DNA of 64,000 bases from Pedobacter planticolens (GTDB lineage Bacteria; Bacteroidota; Bacteroidia; Sphingobacteriales; Sphingobacteriaceae): positions 372,001 through 436,000 of the forward strand of contig NZ_WNXD01000002.1 of assembly GCF_014172375.1 (NCBI RefSeq), read 5' to 3'. The notes under the pieces were generated by a model. The model saw only the letters and a list, made by a program, of their open reading frames with translations. It searched no databases and was not told the DNA's origin. A program made the translations under genes and the position numbers. Below are positions 1-9,121 of the stretch, in pieces. The stretch's first letter is position 1; every line of letters begins with the position of its first letter.

Positions 1-1569
1 AAATAATGTAACTCCTCTACGCTGTCTTTTATTGTAAAGTGATTCAGCGTATTTTTTCATGCGTTCTGGCTCTAATGCTGGTTCAATAATTTGAACTCCA
101 TCAAGTTCCAAAGCATTTTCATCTATAATTTGCTGTATAACTTCTTTATTCCCTAATAAAATAGGAATAGCAATATTATCATCTTTAACAATTTGAGCGG
201 CTTTTAAAATTTTATAATTATCCGCTTCTGCGAAAACTACACGTTTTGGTGAGGATTTCGCTTTGTTTGTAATGGCACGCATAATTGAATCATCCATACC
301 TAAACGACGTTTCAATTCTTCTGCATAAGCATCCCAATCTGTAATCGTTTTACGTGCAACACCAGATTCGATTGCTGCTTTTGCAACCGCCATAGAAACG
401 TTGGTCATTAAACGAAAATCCATTGGTTTTGGAATGATATATTCTTTTCCAAATTTAATATTACGGGCATTATATGCCATATTCACTGCTTCTGGAACAG
501 TTTTTCTAGCTAATTCTGCGATAGCACGAACCGCAGCGATTTTCATTTCTTCATTAATACTTGTTGCTCTAACATCTAAAGCGCCTCTAAAAATATAAGG
601 GAAACCCAATACGTTGTTCACTTGATTTGGATAATCTGAACGGCCAGTTGCCATAATCAAATCCTTACGGGAACTTATAGCTAAATCGTACGCAATTTCT
701 GGATTTGGATTTGCCATTGCAAAAACGATAGGATTTTTAGCCATCGATTTTAACATTTCCGCAGTCACACAATCTGCTGATGAAAGTCCGATAAATACAT
801 CCGAATCTTTTAAAGCTTCTTCCAGCGTATCAAGTTTACGAGTTGTTGCAAACTCTCTTTTTATGGCATCTAAATTCTCTCTATCGTGACGAATAACACC
901 AGTTCTATCGCACATTACGATATTTTCTTTTTTCGCACCTAAAGAAACATACAGGCGAGAACAAGAAATAGCAGCGGCACCAGCTCCGTTAACTACAATT
1001 TTAACTTTATCTATTTTTTTCTTTTGTAAATCGCAGGCGTTTAATAATGCGGCCGCAGAAATTATAGCGGTACCGTGTTGGTCATCATGCATTACTGGAA
1101 TATTCATTTCCTCTTTTAGTCGGCGTTCAATTTCAAAACACTCAGGTGCTTTGATATCTTCTAAATTTACACCGCCAAAAGTTGGCTCCAACGCTTTAAC
1201 TATTTTTACAAAATCATCTACATTTTTAGTATCGAGTTCTAAGTCGAAAACGTCAATATCAGCGAAGATTTTAAACAACAAACCTTTACCTTCCATTACA
1301 GGCTTACCTGCTTCCGGACCAATATCCCCTAAACCTAAAACTGCTGTACCATTACTAATTACAGCAACCAAATTGCCTTTAGCCGTGTATTTGTACACAT
1401 CATCTTTATTTTCTGCAATTTTTAAACAAGGCTCAGCCACACCTGGCGAATATGCCAACGTTAAATCTCTTTGTGAAGAATATGGTTTGGTAGGTACAAC
1501 CTGAATTTTGCCTGGTCGTCCTTGCGAGTGGTAATCTAAAGCGTCTTGTTTTCTATTCGTTTTACTCAT
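1..1569 (-). CDS. maeB: NADP-dependent malic enzyme, MaeB type (3' end outside window)
   Basis: Decarboxylates malate to pyruvate with NAD(P)H formation in the cytoplasm. The 523 codons present run from ATG at 1569 to the window edge, so the C-terminus is missing. My translation shows the malic N-terminal domain (YSPGVAEPC, GPEAGKPVMEGK, MHDDQHGTA) and the NAD-binding domain (VVNGAGAAAIS, MANPNPEI). At about residue 435 a phosphotransacetylase-like domain starts (KRVVFAEADNYKILKAA), which marks the long MaeB form of about 750-760 residues; in that family this domain is regulatory and binds acetyl-CoA. A TAACTTTG box lies 21 bases upstream of the ATG. It appears to be transcribed alone, since the next gene upstream (MltD-like) ends at 1723 on the same strand after an AT-rich gap. 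Confidence 0.95.
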   Translation of the reverse strand, partial: MSKTNRKQDALDYHSQGRPGKIQVVPTKPYSSQRDLTLAYSPGVAEPCLKIAENKDDVYKYTAKGNLVAVISNGTAVLGLGDIGPEAGKPVMEGKGLLFKIFADIDVFDLELDTKNVDDFVKIVKALEPTFGGVNLEDIKAPECFEIERRLKEEMNIPVMHDDQHGTAIISAAALLNACDLQKKKIDKVKIVVNGAGAAAISCSRLYVSLGAKKENIVMCDRTGVIRHDRENLDAIKREFATTRKLDTLEEALKDSDVFIGLSSADCVTAEMLKSMAKNPIVFAMANPNPEIAYDLAISSRKDLIMATGRSDYPNQVNNVLGFPYIFRGALDVRATSINEEMKIAAVRAIAELARKTVPEAVNMAYNARNIKFGKEYIIPKPMDFRLMTNVSMAVAKAAIESGVARKTITDWDAYAEELKRRLGMDDSIMRAITNKAKSSPKRVVFAEADNYKILKAAQIVKDDNIAIPILLGNKEVIQQIIDENALELDGVQIIEPALEPERMKKYAESLYNKRQRRGVTLF

Positions 1570-1590
1570 AAAATACTTTTTGGTAACAGG

Positions 1591-1598
1591 CAAAGTTA
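1591..1598 (-). promoter_or_regulatory. Bacteroidetes -7 box for malic enzyme
   Basis: TAACTTTG on the minus strand matches TAnnTTTG exactly and lies 21 bases before the ATG. No convincing -33 TTG was found at the usual distance. Confidence 0.55.
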
Positions 1599-1722
1599 CA
1601 ATTATTTTTATGGTAATATATCTGTTTTTTTAGTGTTCTATGAGCTACAGAACACGGTAAGAATTAGAAAAGTAAGCTAATGAATTGTTCTTTAATGAAA
1701 AATAATTTCTTGAAATAGAAGC

Positions 1723-3114
1723 CTAACCTTTAATCTTCAATACCATACCTGGTTGTAAAGTAGCTTTTGTTAATCGGTTAACTTTTTTAATGTTTGCAAC
1801 AGTTGCTCCTTCAAATTTTTCGGCTATGCCAGATAAAGTATCTCCAAGTTTAACTTTATAGGTAATGTAACTTGATTTTATTGACGGTTTTGGTGCTGAT
1901 GGAGCTCCATAAATTTTTAACTTTTGACCAGGAATAACGGTATTGCTTTTCAAATTATTCCAAACTTTTAAATCTTGTACTTCTACGTGATATTGATTAG
2001 CAATGCTACCTAAATTTTGATTCGGTTTAACTTTATAATAGGTTATTTTAGCTGTGGGTTTACTACTTACTTTTTTACGCAAATCTCTAACATCATCTGT
2101 CGATGCTAAAATGATTTCTCTTTCTACAGCGATATCAGCATTTAAAACCTCGTAAATTTTAGCATAATTTGCTTGTTCTACTTTAGGTAAAATTATCCTT
2201 TTAGGCAAAACTGAAGTTCCGTTTACAATTTTCTTTTTATAGGATGGATTTAAGCCAAACAAAGTTGATTCTTCATAATTTATCGCCTTAGCTAAATCTG
2301 CTAATGCCACAAAGTGATTAACCTGAATAGTATCAGTTTTAAAATTGATGGCAGGAACTTGTTTAGCAATATCATGTGTACTCGCATAATTCATTACATA
2401 AACAGCTGCAATAAAGGCGGGCACATAATCGCGGGTCTCTTTAGGCAGATATGGACGTATCACCCAAAAATCTCTTGAGCCCGCTTTATCTATAGCACGA
2501 GTAACGTTTCCTTTGCCACAGTTATAAGCTGCAATTGCTAAAAGCCAATCGCCAAGTTCTTCGTATGCATCTCTAAAATAAGCCGCCGCCGCATAACTTG
2601 CTTGAATAGGATCCTTGCGTTCATCTACAAAATTATCCATGTTTAAACCATAGGCCTTTGCAGTACTAAACATAAACTGCCACATTCCAGTTGCGCCAAC
2701 TCTTGATACAGCGTGTGGATTCATCGAAGATTCTATAATTGGCAAATATTTAATCTCGGCCGGAATATTATAAGCTTTAAGTGCTCTTTCGAATATTGGA
2801 AAATAGTAATTAGATAGGCCTAACATTTTGCCCATCATATCTTTACGTCTACTATAAATATCAATGAAATTCTGTACATACTCATTGTAACTAAGCGGTA
2901 CAGTTTTTTGAATGGAATCTAAGCGTAGTTTAAAAACTAAATTCTGATTAAAAAATAAAGGTTTATCTATTATTGGAACTGCGATTGTATCTGAAGGTAA
3001 TGAGAAAGTGATGTCCTTTAAAAGTGTATCACCTTGTATTGTTCTTTTAGGAGTTTGGGCTATGGCATTTAAAAAAGCCAAAAAACTCAACAGAATTAGT
3101 ACTATTTTTCTCAT
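1723..3114 (-). CDS. Membrane-bound lytic murein transglycosylase, MltD-like (SLT + 2 LysM)
   Basis: Cleaves peptidoglycan glycan strands to 1,6-anhydro products in the periplasm. It has a signal peptide (residues 1-19, cleavage near AIA/Q) and an SLT domain at about 105-245 with catalytic Glu128 in IIESSMNPHAVSRVGATG. The conserved AAYNCGKGNV segment follows, and two LysM domains (about 355-405 and 417-463) bind glycan. Length 463 fits MltD-type enzymes of Bacteroidetes. No lipobox is present, so it is probably soluble or LysM-tethered rather than a lipoprotein as in E. coli. The gene lies 38 bases downstream of gatA. Upstream of its ATG is TAGATTTTGC, a -7-like box with one extra T, so it may have its own promoter. 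Confidence 0.9.
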   Translation of the reverse strand: MRKIVLILLSFLAFLNAIAQTPKRTIQGDTLLKDITFSLPSDTIAVPIIDKPLFFNQNLVFKLRLDSIQKTVPLSYNEYVQNFIDIYSRRKDMMGKMLGLSNYYFPIFERALKAYNIPAEIKYLPIIESSMNPHAVSRVGATGMWQFMFSTAKAYGLNMDNFVDERKDPIQASYAAAAYFRDAYEELGDWLLAIAAYNCGKGNVTRAIDKAGSRDFWVIRPYLPKETRDYVPAFIAAVYVMNYASTHDIAKQVPAINFKTDTIQVNHFVALADLAKAINYEESTLFGLNPSYKKKIVNGTSVLPKRIILPKVEQANYAKIYEVLNADIAVEREIILASTDDVRDLRKKVSSKPTAKITYYKVKPNQNLGSIANQYHVEVQDLKVWNNLKSNTVIPGQKLKIYGAPSAPKPSIKSSYITYKVKLGDTLSGIAEKFEGATVANIKKVNRLTKATLQPGMVLKIKG

Positions 3115-3152
3115 AGGCTATCAGTTGCAAAATCTAATCTAAGATTTTTAAG

Positions 3153-4577
3153 CTAAACTTCGTTTAAAAAACGATGTGATAAAGAGAGCAGTTCTTGCTC
3201 GTTAAAGTGTTTGGTCATTAATTGAACACTTAACGGTAAACCTTTTTTATTATTGCCCAAAGGAAGCGCAACTGCTGGAATACCAGCCAAAGAAGCTAGC
3301 ACCGTATAAATATCAGCCATGTACATTACCAATGGATCTTGCATGTTTTCGCCCATTTTAAAGGCTGGAGTTGGTGTAACAGGACTTAATAGAAAATCAA
3401 AATCAGTTAGTAAAGCTTCTACTTTTTCTCTAATTAGTCTGCGCACTTGCTGTGCTTTTTGATAATACGCATCATAATATCCAGCACTTAACACAAAAGC
3501 ACCAAGCAAAATTCTTCTTTTTACTTCTTCACCAAAACCTTCAGCTCTGCTGTTTTTATATAACTGATTTAGGCTTTCTGCTTGCATGTTTCTATACCCA
3601 TAATGCACACCATCGTAACGCGAAAGATTAGATGAAGCTTCCGCAGTAGTTAGTACATAATAAGCAGGCACCATGTAATCCAATAAATCAAAAGAAACAT
3701 ATTCGACGTTATGACCTTGAGATTTTAAAGTTTCAATAGCATTTAAAATGGCAGATTTAATTTCTGAATCTAGCGCATCATTTTCAATCGTTTCTTTTAA
3801 AACCGCTATTTTCCTTTTTCCAACTTGTGAAAGATGTTGTGAGTAAGCAGGAACTGGTATAGATGAAACTGTACTATCGTTATCATCTACTCCGGCTAAA
3901 ACTTCTAGTAATAAAGCTGCATCACTAACGGAAGAAGTAAGTGTACCTACCTGATCAAATGAAGAAGCGTAGGCAATAATTCCATAACGAGAAATACGAC
4001 CATAAGTAGGTTTAAAACCAATGCAACCACAAAATGCAGCTGGTTGACGAACAGATCCACCAGTGTCTGTACCTAAAGCGGCCAAACACATATCTGCTTG
4101 TACCGCAACGGCCGAACCTCCAGATGAGCCTCCAGCAACTCTTTCTTCATCTACAGCATTTTTTACTGGCCCGAAATATGAAGTTTCGTTAGAACCTCCC
4201 ATGGCAAATTCATCGCAGTTTAATCTGCCGATAATGATGGCATCTTCTTGCAATAAACGATTTACAACGGTTGATGAATAAGGAGATACAAAGCCATCCA
4301 ACATTTTTGAAGATGCAGAAACTTTATGATCGAGGTAACAGATATTATCTTTAATACCGATAACCATGCCAGCCAATTTACCAGCAGTGCCATTTTCAAT
4401 TTTTTGCTGTACCAGATTTGCCTGCTTTGTTGCAGAATCAAAAAACACCTCATTAATTGCATTGAGGTGTTGATTTTTTTCTATCTGCTTAAAGTAGTAC
4501 GATAAAAGCTCTGGTAAAACGAGTTCTTTTTGCGTAAATTTTCCTTGTATCTCTGTTAAAGAGGTATATTTCTTCAA
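3153..4577 (-). CDS. gatA: Asp-tRNA(Asn)/Glu-tRNA(Gln) amidotransferase subunit A
   Basis: Glutaminase subunit of GatCAB, which converts misacylated Asp-tRNA(Asn) or Glu-tRNA(Gln) to the amide. The amidase triad is visible as Lys76 (GIKDN), cis-Ser151 (GGSSGGS) and Ser175 (TDTGGSVR), with the same 75 and 24 residue spacings as in characterised GatA. Length 474 is normal. The start is a TTG at 4577: two codons upstream in frame is TAA, and the next internal Met is past Lys60, inside the amidase fold, so MKKYTSLTEIQ must begin at TTG. gatB and gatC are not in the window, so the operon is split as in many Bacteroidetes. Confidence 0.96.
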   Translation of the reverse strand: MKKYTSLTEIQGKFTQKELVLPELLSYYFKQIEKNQHLNAINEVFFDSATKQANLVQQKIENGTAGKLAGMVIGIKDNICYLDHKVSASSKMLDGFVSPYSSTVVNRLLQEDAIIIGRLNCDEFAMGGSNETSYFGPVKNAVDEERVAGGSSGGSAVAVQADMCLAALGTDTGGSVRQPAAFCGCIGFKPTYGRISRYGIIAYASSFDQVGTLTSSVSDAALLLEVLAGVDDNDSTVSSIPVPAYSQHLSQVGKRKIAVLKETIENDALDSEIKSAILNAIETLKSQGHNVEYVSFDLLDYMVPAYYVLTTAEASSNLSRYDGVHYGYRNMQAESLNQLYKNSRAEGFGEEVKRRILLGAFVLSAGYYDAYYQKAQQVRRLIREKVEALLTDFDFLLSPVTPTPAFKMGENMQDPLVMYMADIYTVLASLAGIPAVALPLGNNKKGLPLSVQLMTKHFNEQELLSLSHRFLNEV

Positions 4578-4611
4578 AACTTAAATTTAAAAGACAAAAA
4601 ATAAATTCAGA

Positions 4612-4803
4612 TTAACTTGGCTTATTTTCGTTATCACTTCCGTCAACGCCGTCTTTACCGTCTTTAAATTCTTTTACGCCTTTACCTAAACCACGCATTA
4701 ATTCAGGGATTTTTTTACCGCCAAATAATAATAAAAGCGCTAAAACTATTAATACGATTTCACCAGTACCTAAACCGGCTAATAAAATTGTAGGTTGTGT
4801 CAT
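4612..4803 (-). CDS. tatA: Twin-arginine translocase subunit TatA
   Basis: Pore-forming subunit for export of folded Tat substrates. The 63-residue protein has one N-terminal membrane helix (about 9-27), the [16 protein letters not shown] hinge and amphipathic helix with the usual FG-K-P pattern, and a short acidic tail ([14 protein letters not shown]). It lies between gatA and a second TatA-like gene. tatC is not in the window, so its partner is encoded elsewhere. No TatB hallmark is seen; Bacteroidetes commonly use TatA and TatC only. Confidence 0.93.
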   Translation of the reverse strand: MTQPTILLAGLGTGEIVLIVLALLLLFGGKKIPELMRGLGKGVKEFKDGKDGVDGSDNENKPS

Positions 4804-4850
4804 TGGATTTATGTTAATTATTTTTAATCTGGTTAATTGAAAACTTTCTA

Positions 4851-5216
4851 TTAAGAATAGCTTTCCTTGTTTTTTTGATCAACAGCATCCTCTTCTGGAA
4901 GTGCTTTACTTTCCTCAGTTGAATTCGCATGCATTAAACTATCATCTTCAGTTGGATGATGACGCTCTGCATGATTCTCTTCCTCTTTCTTTTCTTCTTC
5001 TTTTAGTTCGTTGTCTATATCTACGGAATTTATGTTGCGGTGGATTTCACGCTTAACACCTTCCGAAGCATCTTTAAACTCTCTAATTCCTTTTCCTAAA
5101 CCTCTTGCTAATTCTGGTAATTTTTTACCTCCAAATAACAAAAGTATAGCCACCATAATGAGGGCAACCTCTCCGCCACCCATGTTTAAGAACTCCAATA
5201 ATACGCCTGAATACAT
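4851..5216 (-). CDS. Second TatA/TatB-like translocase subunit with acidic tail
   Basis: A 121-residue Tat subunit: membrane helix about residues 12-25, then [23 protein letters not shown], almost the same as the neighbouring TatA, then a long highly charged tail rich in Glu ([13 protein letters not shown] and beyond). The longer open frame from TTG at 5237 is rejected because that TTG lies inside an exact -7 box (TATATTTG, 5235-5242). ATG at 5216 leaves an 18-base leader containing TTAGAG. The hinge resembles TatA more than TatB; the tail makes it TatB-sized. It could act as a regulatory or TatB-like partner, which is inference. Confidence 0.9.
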   Translation of the reverse strand: MYSGVLLEFLNMGGGEVALIMVAILLLFGGKKLPELARGLGKGIREFKDASEGVKREIHRNINSVDIDNELKEEEKKEEENHAERHHPTEDDSLMHANSTEESKALPEEDAVDQKNKESYS

Positions 5217-5234
5217 CTCTAATTGATTTTTATA

Positions 5235-5242
5235 CAAATATA
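5235..5242 (-). promoter_or_regulatory. -7 box before the second tatA-like gene
   Basis: TATATTTG on the minus strand, exact TAnnTTTG, 18 bases before the ATG at 5216. It separates the tat genes from the EnvC gene upstream. No -33 TTG at normal spacing. Confidence 0.55.
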
Positions 5243-5264
5243 GACAAATAAATTTCCTAAAGGT

Positions 5265-6539
5265 TTATCGAGCAATCCAACTTTCTGGATTTTGAGGAGC
5301 GCTACCCCTATGAATTTGGAATCCAACCTCAGGAACACCATCTGTAGTTCCGGCAACGCCGATGGTTTGTTTAGTACTTACATCCTGACCTTTGCTTACA
5401 CTAACGCTCTTTAAATTTTCATAAACAGTGAAATACTCACCGTGTTTTATGATCACATAATACTTCCCAAATTTATCGAAAATGGTAGAAACTTTGCCAT
5501 TAAAAACTGCTCTAACCGCAGCGCCTTCACCAGTTTGATAAGTTACACCTTCATTACGCCCAGAAGCTTGATCTACCATGTAGGTTCCAAAGTGTGAGGT
5601 AATATATCCATTTGCAACTGGAGATGGCAAACTACCTCTATTGTTTTCAAAAGCTGCCGAAAGTTTAGCGGCTTCTGGTGTAGCTCGTAAAGCCTCACTA
5701 TTTGTTTGAGCTTTTGGCGATGAAGTAACTGGAACTGGTTTGTTTTCTGCTTTCGCTTTGGCCGCAGCTATTCTTTGTCTTTCTCTATCTTCATCATCTG
5801 CTTTCTTTTTAGCCAACGCAATTTCTCGCTGAATAGCAGCTCTAATGTCTTTATCAATAGCTGCTTGCTGTTGCTTCTTTTTAGAAATATCTTGTTTGTA
5901 CTGTTTCTCTTGCTTGCTTAATTGATTTAGTACAACGGCTTGCTCGTTTTTCTTTTTATCTAACTTGCCTTTTTCGTTTACTTGTTCCTTTAGCAAACTG
6001 TTTTTATTCTTTAAATCTTTATCTAATACAACAATTTTATTGTTTAAATCTTTTTCTGTTCCTTGAATATAAGACGCTTGCTTTTTACGATATTGTCCAA
6101 ATTGCTGTAAGTATTTAATGCGTTTATAAGCTTGATTAAAATCTTTAGCTGCAAAAATAAACATCATTTTATCATAAGAATTTTGATTGCGTTGTGCAAA
6201 TCTTATCATACCAGCATATTCCTTTTTCAAATCTGATAAACGAGTTTGCAGATTATGCACCTTACCAGTATTTTCTGTAATCTGGTTATCCAAATTTTTC
6301 ATTTCAGAGTTGATGGTAGAGATTTTTTCTTGCATCAATCTAACTTGCGCTTTTATCGCATTAATTTGACTAAGCGTTAATTTTTTACCGTTTGTGGTCC
6401 GATTCAGGTTTTTTTGCGCTAATTCGATATCTCTTTGCAGCGCTTCCTTTTTACGCGTAAGCTCTTTACTAGATTGTGCAAAACCGCTAGAGCAAAACAC
6501 CAAAAACAATAAGGAAAGGAGTAGTTTTTTTAACTTCAT
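5265..6539 (-). CDS. EnvC-like murein hydrolase activator, degenerate LytM (M23) domain
   Basis: Probably a periplasmic activator of an amidase during cell separation. It has a signal peptide (1-21, SSGFAQ), a long coiled coil (about 22-260, Lys/Gln/Glu rich) and a C-terminal LytM domain (about 305-424). Metal-binding residues of active M23 peptidases are missing: where HxxxD is expected the protein reads NEGVTYQTGEG, and where HxH is expected it reads EVGFQIHRG. This pattern is known for EnvC, which activates amidases and does not cut. Length 424 matches EnvC. It is 20 bases downstream of the DUF4292 gene but has its own promoter (TTTTG, 21 bases, TATTTTTG) with only 5 bases to the ATG. Confidence 0.88.
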   Translation of the reverse strand: MKLKKLLLSLLFLVFCSSGFAQSSKELTRKKEALQRDIELAQKNLNRTTNGKKLTLSQINAIKAQVRLMQEKISTINSEMKNLDNQITENTGKVHNLQTRLSDLKKEYAGMIRFAQRNQNSYDKMMFIFAAKDFNQAYKRIKYLQQFGQYRKKQASYIQGTEKDLNNKIVVLDKDLKNKNSLLKEQVNEKGKLDKKKNEQAVVLNQLSKQEKQYKQDISKKKQQQAAIDKDIRAAIQREIALAKKKADDEDRERQRIAAAKAKAENKPVPVTSSPKAQTNSEALRATPEAAKLSAAFENNRGSLPSPVANGYITSHFGTYMVDQASGRNEGVTYQTGEGAAVRAVFNGKVSTIFDKFGKYYVIIKHGEYFTVYENLKSVSVSKGQDVSTKQTIGVAGTTDGVPEVGFQIHRGSAPQNPESWIAR

Positions 6540-6544
6540 TAGAC

Positions 6545-6578
6545 CAAAAATATAAAAAATTAGTTGATTACCTCAAAA
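6545..6578 (-). promoter_or_regulatory. Promoter with -33 and -7 boxes for the EnvC-like gene
   Basis: On the minus strand, TTTTG (6574-6578), a 21-base spacer and TATTTTTG (6545-6552) match the Bacteroidetes -33/-7 arrangement. The -7 box lies inside the 3' part of the DUF4292 gene region and ends 5 bases before the ATG at 6539, which predicts a leaderless or nearly leaderless mRNA. Confidence 0.65.
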
Positions 6579-7354
6579 CTTTTAGGAACTGTAAATGGAA
6601 AATCAACCGGAGTATTACTTTCTATTTTAATAAAATCGATGTTTACATTTATTTTTTTATCGCCAGACATAGAATTGATTTTCAGACTGGAAGGAAATAA
6701 TGCGTTATTTACAGGTGTATAATTTCCGTAAGTCACTTTAAAAGCTTGTGCAGCTTTTGCATCATTTAATGACGTTTCTTGAACCTTTAACAAGGTATTA
6801 AACAAACTACGATAAGCCAAATCGTCTGCTGTACCACTTAAAACCCAAACTCCATTTTCTTGCACTAATGCAGATTTCTCTACCATAAAATCTTTAATCG
6901 TATTACCAGAAAATACTGATTGCAATAACCCAAAATTAATTTGTTTATTGGTATAGTTATAAATATAGCTAAATGGTTTTTTTGTGAATTTTTTATGCAA
7001 ACGATCCAATAACAGCAAACTATCTGGTGTAATAACAGCTCTGGCAACTTCTATTCCAGCAATTGCGGTAACACTTACCCATATTTTTTTATCTTTTTGT
7101 ATTCTGATAATCATGGTTACATTATTTTCATCGCCATTAATATCCAAATCCGCTTTCCCTCTCAAAGCCAATGTATTAAAAGGAAGATCTTTACTTTTTA
7201 ATAGTTCTAAGTTTTCAGGTTTTTTATCAACTTTAAGTTCACCCGTTGTCTGTCCAATTGGTGGAGTAGTAATAATCACCTTTTTTGGCCTACATCCAAT
7301 ACCCATTACTACTAATACAGCTAATAAAAGGCTATTTAATATACTTCTTTTCAT
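6560..7354 (-). CDS. DUF4292 outer-membrane-type lipoprotein
   Basis: A 264-residue lipoprotein of the DUF4292 family, function not established. The signal peptide ends in a lipobox (VMGIGC, Cys about 21). No acidic surface-export signal follows the Cys (RPKKV), so it should face the periplasm. The rest looks like a single beta-rich domain (LRGKADLDINGDENNV, then IWVSVTAIAGIEVAR), in keeping with the LolA/LolB-like fold assigned to this family. Its ATG overlaps the end of the TPR gene by 23 bases, so translation is likely coupled. The run dut, TPR, DUF4292, EnvC-like recurs in Bacteroidetes and points to envelope biogenesis; a LolB-like role would be inference. Confidence 0.85.
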   Translation of the reverse strand: MKRSILNSLLLAVLVVMGIGCRPKKVIITTPPIGQTTGELKVDKKPENLELLKSKDLPFNTLALRGKADLDINGDENNVTMIIRIQKDKKIWVSVTAIAGIEVARAVITPDSLLLLDRLHKKFTKKPFSYIYNYTNKQINFGLLQSVFSGNTIKDFMVEKSALVQENGVWVLSGTADDLAYRSLFNTLLKVQETSLNDAKAAQAFKVTYGNYTPVNNALFPSSLKINSMSGDKKINVNIDFIKIESNTPVDFPFTVPKSFEVIN

Positions 7355-9029
7355 TGATTTTCTTATTTAATTTTTCGGATACATTTCCTGCTTGTTTGGC
7401 TTTTTGCCATTGCATTACCGCTTTATCTTTTTCTCCTTTCGAAAAAAGAATATCACCATAATGCTCTAAATAAACAGGATTTGAGGCCTCATTGTTTTGC
7501 AAAGCCTTTTCCATCCAACTTAAGGCTAAATCGTACTTACCTAATTTAAAAAGTACTAATGCATATGTGTCTAGTATTGATGCATTTTTAGGTAAGGCCT
7601 TTGCTGATTTTTCAGCTAACATTTCTGCTTTGCTCAAATTCTGATTTCTTAACGCCAAATAATAGGCATAATTGCTCAGTGTTAAATAATTATCGGGAGC
7701 TAATGCGATGGCTTTATCAAATGCTACATCTGCTTCTTTCAATTTTTCTTGGTCGATTAATACTTCTGCTTGCAAAGCAAAAATCATCGCTTTTAAATTC
7801 GCATCATCAGGGTCTAGTTGCAAAGCCGATTTAATTTCTAATCCAGCTTCCGCATTTTGTCCATTTCTATGCAAAGCAAATGCACTATAATAATACAATA
7901 TTGCTTGATTTGGATAAATTGATATTGCTTCTTCTCCCGTTTTTATCGCCTCTGCGTATTGGCCTAATAACGTTTGTATGCCTAGCAATTTTTCCCATGC
8001 CGCATAAATTTGATCTGAAATTTTTAGAGCTGCTAAATATTGTTCTTTCGCCCCACTTAAATTGCCTTGTTGATATAGCACATCTCCATATAGAACCAGT
8101 AGTTTTTGATCATTTGGATGTGTTTTTACCGCAATTTGTATTAAATCTGTAGCATCTTTAACTACGGTTTGATTGTTAAATCGCGGCAGCATTGAAGTCA
8201 CAATTTTAATTTTATTCGCAATCGGCATCGCCTGATGACCAAAAGCCGATTTTAATGGAACAATTGCCAATTCATTTTTTTTCTGCGAATTATAAATATC
8301 GGCCATTGCCAAATCAACTTCATAATTATCAGGCTCTAAAATCTTAGCTTTTTGCAAGAGAGCCAAAGCTTCTTCTTTTTTATCTTTCTCTAACAAAATA
8401 CCACTCAAATAGAGATAATTCTTTACATCCGTTGGGTTTTCGGCTAGTAATTTGTTTATCGCTTCATTACTTGGTGTTTCATTTTCTTGAATAGTAACAC
8501 GTTGTTTTGCAAAGGTTAATTCTTTAGAACTGCCAAATTTTTGTTCTATTTCATCGTAAGCTTTTTTCGAATCTTCTGTTTTTCCAGCAATGAAAAGCGC
8601 ATTTGCTCTATCAAAATAATAACTATCAGTTTCTGGCGATAATTGAATAAGCTGATTAAATACATTAACCAATGCTTCCATATTGCCATTGCGCTTGTAT
8701 ATTTCTGCTTGAAGTTTTAAATACCAAATGTTTTTAGGGTTTAAACTAATCGCTTGCTTAATTGCAGTTTCGGCGTCTAACAATTTATTTTGACGATAAT
8801 TAAGTGACGCTAGTTCGAAATATACTGCATCATTCTTTGGATCAATTGTTAAAATTTTAGAAAAATTTAAGTTGGCATTAGTATAATTCTCTGCCATTTT
8901 TTCTTTAAGTCCGGCAAAGAAAAGTTCTTTTATGGCATTTCCCTCTCTATTTTCTTGAGGTGGAGATTCTTGCGCAAATAGTACACTATTTACAAAAAGC
9001 AAGAAAAGAAATGCCAACTTGAACTTCAT
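7332..9029 (-). CDS. Secreted tetratricopeptide repeat protein
   Basis: A 565-residue protein with a signal peptide (MKFKLAFLFLLFVNSVLFAQ) followed by TPR units over nearly the full length, for example DAVYFELASLNYRQNKLLDAE, then NYLTLSNYAYYLALRNQN and PVYLEHYGDILFSKGEKDKA. TPRs mediate protein contacts; no enzymatic domain is seen. It probably acts as a periplasmic or outer-membrane scaffold. The gene follows dut after a 92-base gap that carries a dispersed repeat and overlaps the DUF4292 lipoprotein gene, its likely partner. Exact partner unknown. Confidence 0.88.
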   Translation of the reverse strand: MKFKLAFLFLLFVNSVLFAQESPPQENREGNAIKELFFAGLKEKMAENYTNANLNFSKILTIDPKNDAVYFELASLNYRQNKLLDAETAIKQAISLNPKNIWYLKLQAEIYKRNGNMEALVNVFNQLIQLSPETDSYYFDRANALFIAGKTEDSKKAYDEIEQKFGSSKELTFAKQRVTIQENETPSNEAINKLLAENPTDVKNYLYLSGILLEKDKKEEALALLQKAKILEPDNYEVDLAMADIYNSQKKNELAIVPLKSAFGHQAMPIANKIKIVTSMLPRFNNQTVVKDATDLIQIAVKTHPNDQKLLVLYGDVLYQQGNLSGAKEQYLAALKISDQIYAAWEKLLGIQTLLGQYAEAIKTGEEAISIYPNQAILYYYSAFALHRNGQNAEAGLEIKSALQLDPDDANLKAMIFALQAEVLIDQEKLKEADVAFDKAIALAPDNYLTLSNYAYYLALRNQNLSKAEMLAEKSAKALPKNASILDTYALVLFKLGKYDLALSWMEKALQNNEASNPVYLEHYGDILFSKGEKDKAVMQWQKAKQAGNVSEKLNKKINEKKYIK

Positions 9030-9051
9030 TTTAAAATTTATATTTTACGAT

Positions 9052-9075
9052 GTCTTCGACTACGCTCAGACTGAC
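9052..9075 (-). repeat. Dispersed intergenic repeat, copy 1
   Basis: Read on the minus strand this is a 24-base element of the form GTCAGTCTGAGCGTAGTCGA plus AGAC. Near-copies lie at 21773 (plus strand) and 30322 (partial). It sits in the gap between dut and the TPR gene. Confidence 0.7.
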
Positions 9076-9121
9076 AAACTTCCTACCTTTTTATTGTTAA
9101 CTGAAAAATGCAAACTGAAAA

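Noticed and set aside
1151..1504. 117-residue plus-strand open frame
   Set aside because: Antisense shadow of the malic enzyme gene.
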